DNA of 64,000 bases from Nematostella vectensis. Lineage: Eukaryota; Cnidaria; Anthozoa; Actiniaria; Edwardsiidae. Positions 48,401-58,193 of the stretch are shown piece by piece. The DNA lies in assembly GCF_932526225.1 (NCBI RefSeq), contig NC_064036.1, positions 19,242,953 to 19,306,952 of the forward strand, in the 5' to 3' direction. The notes beneath the pieces were generated by a model that was given only the letters and a program-made list of their open reading frames with translations, had not been told where the DNA came from and ran no database searches. Numbering within the stretch: position 1 is the first letter of the stretch; each line of letters opens with the position of its first letter. The position numbers were made by a program, and so were the translations under genes.

Positions 48401-51400
48401 GCTGTCCGTCAGATAATACTCACCTCTCTACTCTTGGAGCTGTCCGTCAGATAATACTCACCTCTCTACTCTTGGAGCTGTCCGTCAGATAATACTCACC
48501 TCTCTACTCTTGGAGCTGTCCGTCAGATAATACTCACCTCTCTACTGTTGGAGCTGTCCGTCAGATAATACTTACCTCTCTACTGTTGGAGCTGTCCGTC
48601 AGATAATACTCACCTCTCTACTGTTGGAGCTGTCCGTCAGATAATACTTACCTCTCTACTGCTGGAGCTGTCCGTCAGATAATACTCACCTCTCTACTGT
48701 TGGAGCTGTCCGTCAGATAATACTCACCTCTCTACTGTTGGAGCTGTCCGTCAGATAATACTTACCTCTCTACTGTTGGAGCTGTCCGTCAGAAAATACT
48801 TACCTCTTTACTCTTGGAGCTGTCCGTCAGATAATACTTACCTCTCTACTCTTGGAGCTGTCCGTCAGATAATACTCACCTCTCTACTGTTGGAGCTGTC
48901 CGTCAGATAATACTTACCTCTCTACTGCTGGAGCTGTCCGTCAGATAATACTCACCTCTCTACTGTTGGAGCTGTCCGTCAGATAATACTCACCTCTCTA
49001 CTGTTGGAGCTGTCCGTCAGATAATACTTACCTCTCTACTGTTGGAGCTGTCCGTCAGATAATACTTACCTGTATACTGTTAGAGCTGTCCGTCAGATAA
49101 TACTCACCTCTCTACTCTTGGAGCTGTCCGTCAGATAATACTTACCTCTGTACTGTTGGAACTGTCCGTCAGATAATACTCACCTCTCTACTCTAGGAGC
49201 TGTCCGTCAGATAATACTTACCTCTGTACTGTTGGAACTGTTCGTCAGATAATACTCACCTCTCTACTCTTGGAGCTGTTCGTCAGATAATACTCACCTC
49301 TCTACTGTTGGAGCTGTCCGTCAGATAATACTCACCTCTCTACTCTTGGAGCTGTTCGTTAGATAATACTTACCTCTCTACTCTTGGATCTGTCCGTCAG
49401 ATAATACTCGCCTCTCTACTCTTGGAGCTGTCCGTCAGATAATACTCACCTCTCTACTGTTGGAGCTGTCCGTCAGATAATACTTACCTCTCTACTGTTG
49501 GAGCTGTCCGTCAGATAATACTTACCTCTCTACTGCTGGAGCTGTCCGTCAGATAATACTTACCTCTCTACTCTTGGAGCTGTCCGTCAGATAATACTTA
49601 CCTCTCTACTCTTGGAGCTGTCCGTCAGATAATACTCACCTCTCTACTGTTGGAGCTGTCCGTCAGATAATACTTACCTCTCTACTGCTGGAGCTGTTCG
49701 TCAGATAATACTTACCTCTCTACTCTTGGAGCTGTCCGTCAGATAATACTTACCTCTCTACTCTTGGAGCTGTCCGTCAGATAATACTTACCTCTTTACT
49801 GTTGGAACTGTCCGTCAGATAATACTTACCTCTCTACTGTTGGAGCTGTCCGTCAGATAATACTTACCTCTCTACTGCTGGAGCTGTTCGTCAGATAATA
49901 CTTACCTCTCTACTGTTGGAGCTGTCCGTCAGATAATACTTACCTCTCTACTGTTGGAACTGTTCGTCAGATAATACTTACCTCTCTACTGTTGGAGCTG
50001 TTCGTCAGATAATACTTACCTCTCTACTGTTGGAGCTGTCCGTCAGATAATACTTACCTCTCTACTCTTGGAGCTGTCCGTCAGATAATACTTACCTCTC
50101 TACTGTTGGAGCTGTCCGTCAGATAATACTTAACAGCGGCGTAGCAAGAATAATTAACAGGAGGGGGCCAAAAGGCATTTTCTCCTGTATTTTAGATATT
50201 GTCTCACACAATTACTGTATTTTTTGCTTCTAAAAGGGGGGGCGGGCCCCCTGGGCCTCCCCCTGGCTACGCCCCTGCTTAACTCTACTGTTGGAGCTGT
50301 CCATCAGATAATACTCACCTCTCTACTGTTGGAACTGTCCGTCAGATAATACTCACCTCTCTACTGTTGGAGCTGTCCGTCAGATAATACTCACCTCTCT
50401 ACTGTTGGAGCTGTCCGTCAGATAATACTCACCTCTCTACTGTTGGAACTGTCCGTCAGATAATACTCACCTCTCTACTCTTGGAGCTGTCCGTCAGATA
50501 ATACACACCTCTCTACTGTTGGAGCTGTTCGTCAGATAATACTTACCTCTGTACTGTTGGAACTGTTCGTCAGATAATACTTACCTCTCTACTGTTGGAG
50601 CTGTTCGTCAAATAATAAGTCCTCTCCAGGCCCGTCTTCCCTGTTCCCAACTAAAACAAACAAAATCAAGTACACATAAGGCGTCTTTACAGTTGCTTCT
50701 CGCTCCTGTCTCTTCAGCAGTTTAACAAAGCATCAAGTAATACTCTAAGTTACAACAAAAGGCCCAGTGAAGGTGAACCAGCCAAATCAGAGATTTGTCA
50801 TGCCAGCAAGTGACATCTCTTACAAAGAAATTGCAAATATCTTGATAAATGTTTCAATTAAGCATGTAATACGCAGTTCATCAGGCTTAACGTCCTTATC
50901 CGAGAAAACGAGGAATTCACAGTTTCCACAGCACCGATGTAGTTTTTAACACCTTTCTTCACAAAGTCAGGTCAATCAAGTTGTAACGTTTTTGTCAGCT
51001 GGATCTTATTGCTGTCATGAGCGTGAAAATTCGTTTGAAACATCGGGAGAAAACAATTGCATTGCTGATAGTTGAGTTGGATTTAAAGGGGGTAAAATTA
51101 CAGCAAATATATGAAGGGAAAATTGATTTTGGTTCAAGCGGATTTGTTCGGGTTAATGGGCGTCAACTGTATCAGGACCGGTGATCTTATTCAAAGTTAT
51201 GTTTTATTTGATAAAAGCTGTATACCTCAAAAATTACTAGTCACGGGAGCTAGATATGCTCTCACGCGTTTCCCCCTAAAAGCATAAACCTCACCTGAAT
51301 TATGTATGAGTTTGAATTATGTGGGTCCGCGTTCACTGACACGCCAATCAGCGGCTGATTCCCGTGCTCGCCGACCAGCTCCCGGTTCATCTTTGCCAAT

Positions 51401-54400
51401 CGCTTGAGGAATGGGACCGAGCTAACGTTCCCTGTGGTGTCAGGGGTCACGTGCCAACCCCCAAAGTCCCGGATGAACATTTTTAAAGCCCCGTCTCTCC
51501 TTATGTTAACCGCGTCGGTATCGATGCAGGATGAGTAAAACTTGTGAGTCTTCATCACCGCTTGGTTCTGTAAAACAGGTCACGTGGAAAGTAGGGTGAA
51601 GGACATATCACTGGGAGCGGGGGTTAGTAGATAAATAACAATATTTATATATTGCAAAAGGTATATTGTGAAATTTACCATTAATTAGTGATTTCCAGTG
51701 ATAAATATTGAGGCGAAAATATCGCTCTGGGCCTTGAATACTCATAACACTCTTTACACTACAAACACCCTTGTCTCTGTCTTATTGCGCACCATTTACT
51801 GTATGCTGTGATGTCATACGTGCATTATCGGAGGAGTGACGCACGCTGAATGAGATGTATTTGTCGAATAAAGTGTAACGCAAGTAACATGTAACGCAAC
51901 GTGTCTCTTCGTAACGTAATATCTTCGTACCGTATTATAGTTTTCAGGAGCAGCCTCCATAGCGGTCTTGAGAAGGGCGTAGTTTTTCTCGGAGACCATT
52001 GACAGCCCTGTCTTGTAGGTCTCGCCAGCCTTGAGTTTGTTGCTGTCCATCCACCCGCCGCACGCGTATTCGTAGAAATTATCACATGGATCTACACTCT
52101 GATTCAACTGCTGTATCACATCTACAGAGAGAGGGGAAGACACACTGTATCACATCTACTGAAAGAGGGGAAACACTTTGTATCACATTCACTGAGAGAG
52201 GGGAAGATACGCTGTATCACATTCACTGAGAGAGGGGAAAACACGCTGTATCACATTCACTGAGAGAGGGGAAAACACGCTGTATCGCATCTACAGAGAG
52301 AGGGGAAACACGCTGTATCACATTTACTGAAAGAGGGGAAAACACGCTGTATCACATTAACTGAGAGAGGGGAAAACACGATGTATCACATTCACTGAGA
52401 GAGGGGAAAACACGCTGTATCACATCTACAGAGAGAGGGGAAAACACGCTGTATCACATCTACAGAGAGAGGGGAAGACACGATGTATCACATCTACAGA
52501 GGGAGGGGAAACACGATGTATCACATTCACTGAGAGAGGGGAAAACACGATGTATCACATTCACTGAGAGAGGGGAAAACACGCTGTATCACATCTACAG
52601 AGAGAGGGGGAACACGCTGTATCACATCTACATAGAAAGGGGGAAACACGCTGTATCACATTCACTGAGAGAGGGGAAAACACGCTGTATCGCAAGTACA
52701 CAAGCGCGACAGAATAATGTGAACCGGACGAACACAAGCGCAACAAAATAATGTGAAGCGGACGAACACAAGCGCAACAGGATAATGTGAAGCGGACGAA
52801 CACAAGCGCGATAAAATAATGTGAAGCGGACGAACGCAAGCGCGACAAAATAATGTGAACCGGACGAACACAAGCGCAACAGGATAATGTGAACCGGACG
52901 AACACAAGCGCGCAATAATAATGTGAACCGGACGAAAACAAGCGCGCAATAATAATGTGAACCGGACGAACACAAGCGCGACAAAATAATATGAAGCGGA
53001 CGAACACAAGCGCGACAAAATAATGTGAACCGGACGAACGCAAGCGCGACAAAATAATGTGAACCGGACGAACACAAGCGCGACAAAATAATGTGAAGCG
53101 GACGAACGCAAACGCGACAAAATAATGTGAACCGGACGAAAACAAGCGCGACAGAATAATGTGAACCGGACAAACTCAAGCGCGACAGAATAATGTGAAC
53201 CGGACGAACATAAGCGCGACAGAATAATGTGAACCGGACAAACGGAAGCGCGACAGAATAATGTGAACCGGACGAACACAAGCGCAACAAAATAATGTGA
53301 AGCGGACGAACACAAGCGCAACAGGATAATGTGAAGCGGACGAACACAAGCGCGATAAAATAATGTGAAGCGGACGAACGCAAGCGCGACAAAATAATGT
53401 GAACCGGACGAACACAAGCGCAACAGGATAATGTGAACCGGACGAACACAAGCGCGCAATAATAATGTGAGCCGGACGAAAACAAGCGCGCAATAATAAT
53501 GTGAACCGGACGAACACAAGCGCGACAAAATAATATGAAGCGGACGAACACAAGCGCGACAAAATAATGTGAACCGGACGAACGCAAGCGCGACAAAATA
53601 ATGTGAACCGGACGAACACAAGCGCGACAAAATAATGTGAAGCGGACGAACGCAAACGCGACAAAATAATGTGAACCGGACGAAAACAAGCGCGACAGAA
53701 TAATGTGAACCGGACGAACTCAAGCGCGACAGAATAATGTGAACCGGACGGACATAAGCGCGACAGAATAATGTGAACCGGACAAACGGAAATGCGACAG
53801 AATAATGTAAACCGGACAAACGGAAGCGCTACAGAATAATGTGAACCGGACGAACACAAGCGCACAATAAAAATGTGAACCGGACGAATACAAGCGCGAC
53901 AAAATAATGTGAACCGGACAAACGCAAGCGCGACAGAATAATTAGAACCGGACGAACACAAGCGCGGCAGAATAATGTGAACCGGACATACACAAGCGCA
54001 CAAGAATAATGTGAACCGGACGAACGCAAGCGCGACAGAATTATTAAAACCGGACGAACACAAGCGCAACATAATAATATGAACAGGACGAACACAAGCG
54101 CACAAGAATAATGTGAACCGGACGAACACAAGCGCTACAAAATCATGTGAACCGGACGAACACAAGCGCGACAAAATAATGTGAACCGGACGAACACAAG
54201 CGCACAAGAAAAATGTAAACCGGACGAACAAATTGCAAAAAAAAACATACATATTGTTATTTCATTATGTAAGTTTTTCAATATATTTAAAAAAACAGAA
54301 ACAAACCGCGCTTCAATACAAGGAAATAGACATCCATCCGTCAAACTAAATTATAACTTAATCAAAAATCACGTTCTCAAAACGGAGCTCTCATAACTAA

Positions 54401-57197
54401 ACCACTAAAATAATGAAAATCTGAAATTACGCATATGTAGTCTACTTTCCATTAACCAAAAACATTTAGAATAAGTATTAGACTACACCATAGACTGTAG
54501 CATACGAAAGAACTCACTTAAATGTGATCTGAAACGAAAAATTTTAATGATGTAAAAAAAAAAACAGATGTCCGCACAGCATAAATTTGCTTGCGATTAA
54601 GATAATGTAACACGGTACACTTGTAGAATTCTATCACAATACATACTGTAAGCGGCGAAGACACAAGCCTGGCTATCACACCGTGGTGGCGAAGGGACAA
54701 CAGTTTTGCCACGCTCAAGAGAGAATAAAACTATAAAAACCACACATAATACGAGCAGAACGGCACAGCAAATGACAAGAGCTTTGAATTTGGAATAATG
54801 TCGAAGCTTGTACTTTACATTAAAATCTTCTGCGTCATCTTCTGTGGAATCCTGAGGAAAACACAAAGAAATTTCCGGGCGAGTTTTTGAAAGAAACGGT
54901 AAATTTGTAAATAAAAGATAGTGTTTTACCATCACCATTCAGTACCATGCGAGGGATAGCAGTCTGCGAGCGAGGCGAAACCTTGAATATATTATCTATA
55001 ATGTATATTGTCTATAATGGAACGCACATCCGGGGAGCTACATTTAACACAATATTGATAATAAAGCCGTTCAGCTTTCATCTAGACCATCTGCCGTTAT
55101 TCGAAAAAAAAAAAACACTGCGCGTGATAAATTAAAGAAAAGCAATAAATTATTGCGTATTGCGATACATTGTAGTGAGACGGCTGTGGGGAAATACCCT
55201 GGTTTCAGACCTCAAACGTCTCTCTATTTAGTGGCCTCTGGAACCAGGATAGTGGGGAAAGGAGATCTTGGAAGATCTCGGAAGGATCTCTTTCTCCCAT
55301 ACTTCTACCTCTCATAATTAGAATCTCTCTGAAGGCCTATTCACACGTGCGACTGGGTTGCCGTTTTTGCGCCGATTTTTATCGCACCGAAAGCGAGTTT
55401 GTAAACAGCTCGAAACTTTTGAAAAATCGCTGCAACTTCTACTAAAATCACCATTTTTTTTTCGAGCCAAGGCAACTAACAGTGCAATTTTAACACTGCA
55501 GGGAATGATGGAGCAGTTTTCGACTATTCCCAGCCTATCGCAGCCAAGTGCGATCTGGTGTGAAAAAAATCGCAGCTGGTGTCGCGTGACAAAATTAAAC
55601 AGGCCAGGTACACAGGTAGTCTGCTTAGCAGCCGCACAGTGTCACGCACGTTCAAGGCACTAGGAGCGCCTTCTTAGTGACTAGGTACCAAGACTGGCTC
55701 GACTATACTGACCGTATTAACAAGGTTTCATTATCATTTGAAGAGCATTGTGTCTGTCCTATGTCACGCTAAAACAGAGTTTAAGCGTGACAGAGGACGC
55801 ACTTTAGTGCCCGTATTAACAAGGTTGAATTATCATAAGAAGAGCAGTATGTCTGACCTCTGCCACGTTAAAACAGAATTTGAGCGTGACAGAGGTCGCA
55901 CTACACCGCACAGGACTGTAAGATAAGTTTTCCCTACCGAAAGCTATCGCCACACAGTCATATCCAGTGCAGAACAATGGCACTTCCTCCTTAGGCGTAG
56001 TCTGAGATTTCGTCTTCTCAACGGCGTACAATGCGATAAATATTACACAAATCAAACTTATAATGATGGTGAGGGCAAGCAGAACTCTAAATTTGCCGAA
56101 ATGCCGCAGTTTGTACTTGACATCTCCCCCAGCATCTCCCTCGTAAAAATCATCCGTAGAGGTCCCGAATGGCTGGGCGAGAGACATGGCAAATATCTCG
56201 CTAATTAAGATACCGGGAAGAGAGGGCCAATTTTGTTAGAAACCGTGTCTAAACTAGAGAGAAGAGTGCCGGTAACCAGACACCGGAAAACCAAGTGTGC
56301 AGAGTTCACGACACAACACTCTCAAGTTTCAAATTAATTTTTTACTAATAAATAAAAACAACTCTCTCGCGTGTTTTTTTAAGGTGAAAAGCACTCTTTT
56401 TTTAATGTAACTATTATCGTGATTGCTATCTGCCCTAATATTCGTCATCTGTTTTCCCACAGTCCTATTGGCATTCATAAATGGCAACAAAAAGCTGTCC
56501 GATATTGCTCACACATACAACATACATACTTCGTTGAGGCATAGCAGTCCCTGAACTCTTCAAGGGACTCCCAACCCCTTTTTTCCCCATGAAGGTCCAT
56601 AAATAGACTCCTTCGCAGCCCCTAGCATTCGGATTCACACAACGCTCCTCTATGTTGGGCTCCTCCGAAAACACCAACTTTGAGAATGCCATCTTTATTA
56701 TTTTGTCTGATTAACCCCTGACTGCTTGACTCAGTGTCCAATGTCGCGTTGGGTTGTAGTGTTGTCAGTTGTCTTTGCGTTTGTCAAAGGCATTGTTTCC
56801 AAGTTAGTAACAAGAGCGCAGCATGAAACATCTAGCTTTATAAAAACATAGCAAACGCTTATAAAGACAGAACAAACGCATTAGACAAAAGCGGTGCTCT
56901 GATCTATACAAAAAGGGTTAGCGTTCGTATGTACGGTAAATAGATGCAGGGGTGCTAAATAGCATAACAAGTAATTGATCAGAAAAGTCACTTACCATAA
57001 GCAGCAAATAGGCAGTCTTTGCTGTTACAAATAGCAGTTTTTTCCGCTTCCTTTTTCTCCTGCTTTTCTAGTGCATACAAAGTGACAAAAACCACGCAGA
57101 TGATTAAAAGTATGAAAATAACGGAAATCAAGAAGATTCTATCCCTTCCTCCAAAGCGCGCGCGGTATTCCAGTACATCTTCTGGGATATAACCCAT
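33499..57197 (-). CDS. M13 (neprilysin/ECE-like) zinc metallopeptidase
   Basis: Type II membrane ectopeptidase that would trim peptides outside the cell. Shared exons, high to low: 51931-52121, 51295-51567, 50585-50650, 43818-43934, 42944-43069, 39760-39896, 39291-39522, 39116-39214, 38548-38625, 37773-37873, 37610-37668, 37183-37234, 36677-36744, 36484-36608, 35726-35791, 34792-34886, 34288-34364, 33499-33598. They are preceded by one of three N-terminal exons. Motifs in order: [40 protein letters not shown] (usually NAYYN); [18 protein letters not shown] with the HExxH zinc site; NENIADNGG (third zinc ligand); [21 protein letters not shown]. Length is about 770 aa with exon B, usual for M13. 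All splice phases agree except at exon 34792-34886, which is 95 nt as read; 96 nt is needed. Introns hold many tandem arrays that duplicate the exon borders. Confidence 0.93.
33735..34157. mobile_element. Decayed inverted copy of the 8.2-kb MITE
   Basis: The reverse complement matches 8174-8587 in order: GCGCGAAAA blocks, AAAGGCCTTTGGG, GTTTAATAAGC, GTACCGTGAGGGG, ACTTGTTTTGCTTGATTTTA, then TTAAGTGTAATAATG. The ends are GTTTTATTAC and GTAATAATGTAAAAC-like, imperfect. It sits in the last intron of the M13 gene, between exons 33499-33598 and 34288-34364. Confidence 0.65.
36745..37130 (-). repeat. 38-bp tandem repeat copying the HEITH exon's 3' splice site, ~10 units
   Basis: Minus-strand units read TTTCTGATGACAG|ATATCTGAACTATGG, identical around the boundary to the true acceptor at 36744/36745 and its first exon bases, then TAACCCTGTG. 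The nearest copy is exactly 38 bp upstream (boundary 36782). Copies further out vary (CAGCCATC, CATACATC). Confidence 0.92.
37930..38412. repeat. Short tandem repeat, GACCATCAACTAGTCAtcat type
   Basis: About 20 units of 23-26 bp, differing in the number of CAT triplets. It lies in the M13 intron about 57 bp upstream of the exon at 37773-37873 and does not include the acceptor. Confidence 0.93.
38705..38920. repeat. 35-bp tandem repeat, ~5 units
   Basis: The unit contains ATCTGATAGGTCTAGCCCG and ATGTTTTGCTGTT. Intronic in the M13 gene, upstream (in gene sense) of exon 38548-38625, with no splice site included. Confidence 0.9.
40625..42925 (-). repeat. 43-bp minisatellite, ~53 copies, in M13 intron
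   Basis: The gene-sense unit contains CTTCGTCTGTCTTTGTCTG, GTACGTCTATCAG and TGTTTTTGT. It begins about 20 bp after the donor of exon 42944-43069, and the first intronic bases (TCTGGTACGTC, CTCAGCGTTTTTGTG) are the progenitor unit. It has no stop in any of three minus frames, so 640-920 aa ORFs appear; these are artefacts because 43 is not a multiple of three. Units of 36-41 bp and a block duplication of roughly 0.4 kb are also visible. Confidence 0.95.
43070..43688 (-). repeat. 27-37-bp tandem repeat copying a 3' splice site, ~20 units
   Basis: In gene sense each unit is ATATCGTGTTTGCAG|ATCGAACATG, the same as the true acceptor of exon 42944-43069 (TTTGCAG|ATCGAACATGAC). Units near the exon are 37 and 27 bp; further ones are about 32 bp (GATCTCGTGTTTGCAG). 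The nearest decoy boundary is 43106. Confidence 0.93.
44320..50624 (-). repeat. 38-bp minisatellite copying a 5' splice site, ~160 units
   Basis: In gene sense each unit is 33 bp of exon-like sequence (TATTATCTGACGGACAGC then TCCAACAGTAGAGAG) plus a donor GTGAG, GTAAG or GTGTG. The right-most copy is the real 3' end of exon 50585-50650 ([14 protein letters not shown]). Higher-order structure is present: a variant block near 44741 recurs 684 bp (18 units) later at 45425. A few units have lost one T (CTACGTTGG at 46831 and 48284). A TTAA-flanked element splits the array at 50.1 kb. Confidence 0.97.
50134..50278. mobile_element. MITE inserted in the 38-bp array, TTAA target site
   Basis: 145 bp flanked by TTAA at 50130-50133 and 50279-50282. 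The ends CAGCGGCGTAGC and GCTACGCCCCTG are inverted repeats (11 of 12), with one extra C at the right end. A G/C-rich block (GGGCGGGCCCCCTGGG) lies beside the right end. TTAA duplication fits piggyBac- or Kolobok-type transposons. Confidence 0.75.
52122..52690 (-). repeat. 34-bp tandem repeat copying a 3' splice site, ~17 units
   Basis: In gene sense units read TTCCCCTCTCTCAG|TGAATGTGATACAGC or CTCTCTGTAG|ATGTGATACAGC, near-copies of the true acceptor at 52121/52122 with its pyrimidine tract and first exon bases. Each unit has both a good tract and an AG. The nearest decoy boundary is 52158, 37 bp upstream. Confidence 0.93.
52691..54235. repeat. 34-bp minisatellite, ~45 units, 544-bp higher-order repeat
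   Basis: The unit is ATAATGTGAACCGGACGAA followed by CACAAGCGCGACAAA. The block around 52700-53160 recurs about 544 bp (16 units) later. Three minus frames are open, giving spurious ORFs of 190-385 aa with endless [14 protein letters not shown] text. It directly abuts the acceptor array at 52122-52690 within the intron that follows the alternative first exons. Confidence 0.95.
54647..54938 (-). CDS. M13 alternative N-terminal exon C
   Basis: Encodes [20 protein letters not shown], then the signal-anchor [19 protein letters not shown], then a short stalk and [11 protein letters not shown]. It ends at donor A|GTATGT in phase 1, which fits the acceptor at 52121. A strong acceptor (TTTTCCTCAG|GATTCC) at 54851/54852 suggests a main exon 54647-54851 joined in phase 0 to a nine-base exon ATGGTGATG at 54930-54938. 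The 78-nt intron between them is itself open, so retention also gives a continuous protein. Paralogous to exons A and B. Confidence 0.75.
54939..55937. other. Interval between M13 first exons C and B
   Basis: No exon. It contains a possible MITE remnant near 55335-55565 (GGCCTATTCACACGTGCGACT start) and a duplicated ~95-bp block. The sequence around TATGTCACGCTAAAACAGAGTTT (55760) recurs near 55860 as TCTGCCACGTTAAAACAGAATTT, with ATTAACAAGGTT before each copy. The promoter of transcript C should be here. Confidence 0.4.
55938..56187 (-). CDS. M13 alternative N-terminal exon B
   Basis: ATG at 56187; [17 protein letters not shown], then [12 protein letters not shown] (shared with exon C), signal-anchor [19 protein letters not shown], stalk, and [11 protein letters not shown]. 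It ends at CG|GTAGGG in phase 1, matching the common acceptor; the donor is weaker than those of A and C. Type II topology: short cytoplasmic N-terminus, catalytic ectodomain outside. Confidence 0.75.
56188..56995. other. Interval between M13 first exons B and A
   Basis: No exon or repeat recognised. A minus-strand ORF at 56465-56692 has no domain. The promoter for transcript B is expected in this stretch. Confidence 0.4.
56996..57197 (-). CDS. M13 alternative N-terminal exon A
   Basis: ATG at 57197; [20 protein letters not shown], signal-anchor [21 protein letters not shown], charged stalk [10 protein letters not shown], and [11 protein letters not shown]. Donor TATG|GTAAGT, phase 1. The cytoplasmic tail differs from B and C, while the Cys-x4-Cys-x-x-x-Ala-aromatic end is shared, as expected where the M13 ectodomain begins. 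Confidence 0.78.
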
Positions 57198-57732
57198 TGC
57201 TGGGGAGATTTGGAACTCTGTTCACGGAAGTATTCGACACAACTCCTTGAGTAAAATACACTCCAGCGATGTTGATAATACCCGAACTTGCATAGCGACG
57301 CTGACATCCGAAGAGGATTTGATGTTTATTGTTGTTGGTCACTTACGCAAATAAATGGTGATTAAAGAGTGCTGTTACTCAGGGTCACGCGTTGAAGAGA
57401 TTTTAAAATTTAATATTAAGATTGATAAAAAATCGAGAAATGAACAAAACCCTTCATCGAGCGAATAAATACAGTAAAGAAATATATAACCAACTATAAT
57501 CATCGTATTTTAGAAACGTTTATAAACGTTAAAATAGTACAAATTTAATGCGAAATTCCTACATTCCGTGCTCAATTTGAGCATTGCTAATTCTAAATCC
57601 TTAGCATTGCATGTGTGCCATCAGCAGGCTTAATCTCGCACCTAAAACCCTACTTATCTGGCAGTTGTTAATAACCTCAAGTTTCAAGAGTAACAGGTTA
57701 TTTCTAGGTGTACTAAACGCTCCCACAAATAA

Positions 57733-57785
57733 GACCGGGCTAGCGTGATGCCAATTGTGCGGATCACGCATGCGACCTTTGCTAG
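57733..57785. repeat. Left arm of a perfect 53-bp inverted repeat
   Basis: It runs from GACCGGGCTAGCGTGATG to CGACCTTTGCTAG and is the exact reverse complement of 58004-58056. The arm itself contains a smaller stem-loop (GCGTGAT/ATCACGC). The perfect match suggests recent origin or gene conversion. Confidence 0.92.
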
Positions 57786-57808
57786 ATGAAGTTTAACTGA
57801 GGCAAACC

Positions 57809-57863
57809 GGCTATGCCATGCTGACGAGTCCTAATAAGGACGAAACAGCTGTCCATGTTTGCC
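57809..57863 (+). ncRNA. Hammerhead ribozyme, intact
   Basis: CTGACGA at 57821-57827, stem II GTCC-TAATAA-GGAC, GAAA at 57842-57845, GTC at 57851-57853, stem III ACAG/CTGT without a loop. Stem I pairs CATG with CATG; the neighbouring C faces T (CATGTTT), one pair fewer than the copy at 10363. Outer GGC/GCC is kept. Cleavage expected after C57853. Confidence 0.86.
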
Positions 57864-58161
57864 GAACTGCACGGGTAATAGACTGTGCTAGCGTCCCGTC
57901 TTGGCCCGACTGGTGCCAATGTGTGTATGCAGTGTGCTTCTAAAATCCACATTTATGTATACATACTCGCAAGGATAGTTTGGCTATCCGACGGAGTTTT
58001 AGACTAGCAAAGGTCGCATGCGTGATCCGCACAATTGGCATCACGCTAGCCCGGTCGCAGCTCTAGATCCCACATGGATCTGAGCTGTGGTTTAAAGCAC
58101 TTCGTTCGAGTCGAAGTCGCCCTGCAGTGTTTTTGCCGATGAAGTTTAACTGAGGCAAACC

Positions 58162-58193
58162 GGCTATGGACGAAACAGCTGTCCATGGTTGCC
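58162..58193 (+). pseudogene. Broken hammerhead ribozyme (core deleted)
   Basis: Context identical to the intact copy, but CCGGCTATG joins directly to GACGAAACAGC. About 22 bases containing CTGACGA and most of stem II are missing. The cleavage triplet and 3' part of stem I remain. It cannot cleave itself in cis by the standard mechanism. Confidence 0.85.

Noticed and set aside
52561-54252. Minus-strand ORFs of 190-385 residues with [14 protein letters not shown] repeats
   Set aside because: Again open frames of a 34-bp tandem array inside an intron, overlapping each other in different frames.
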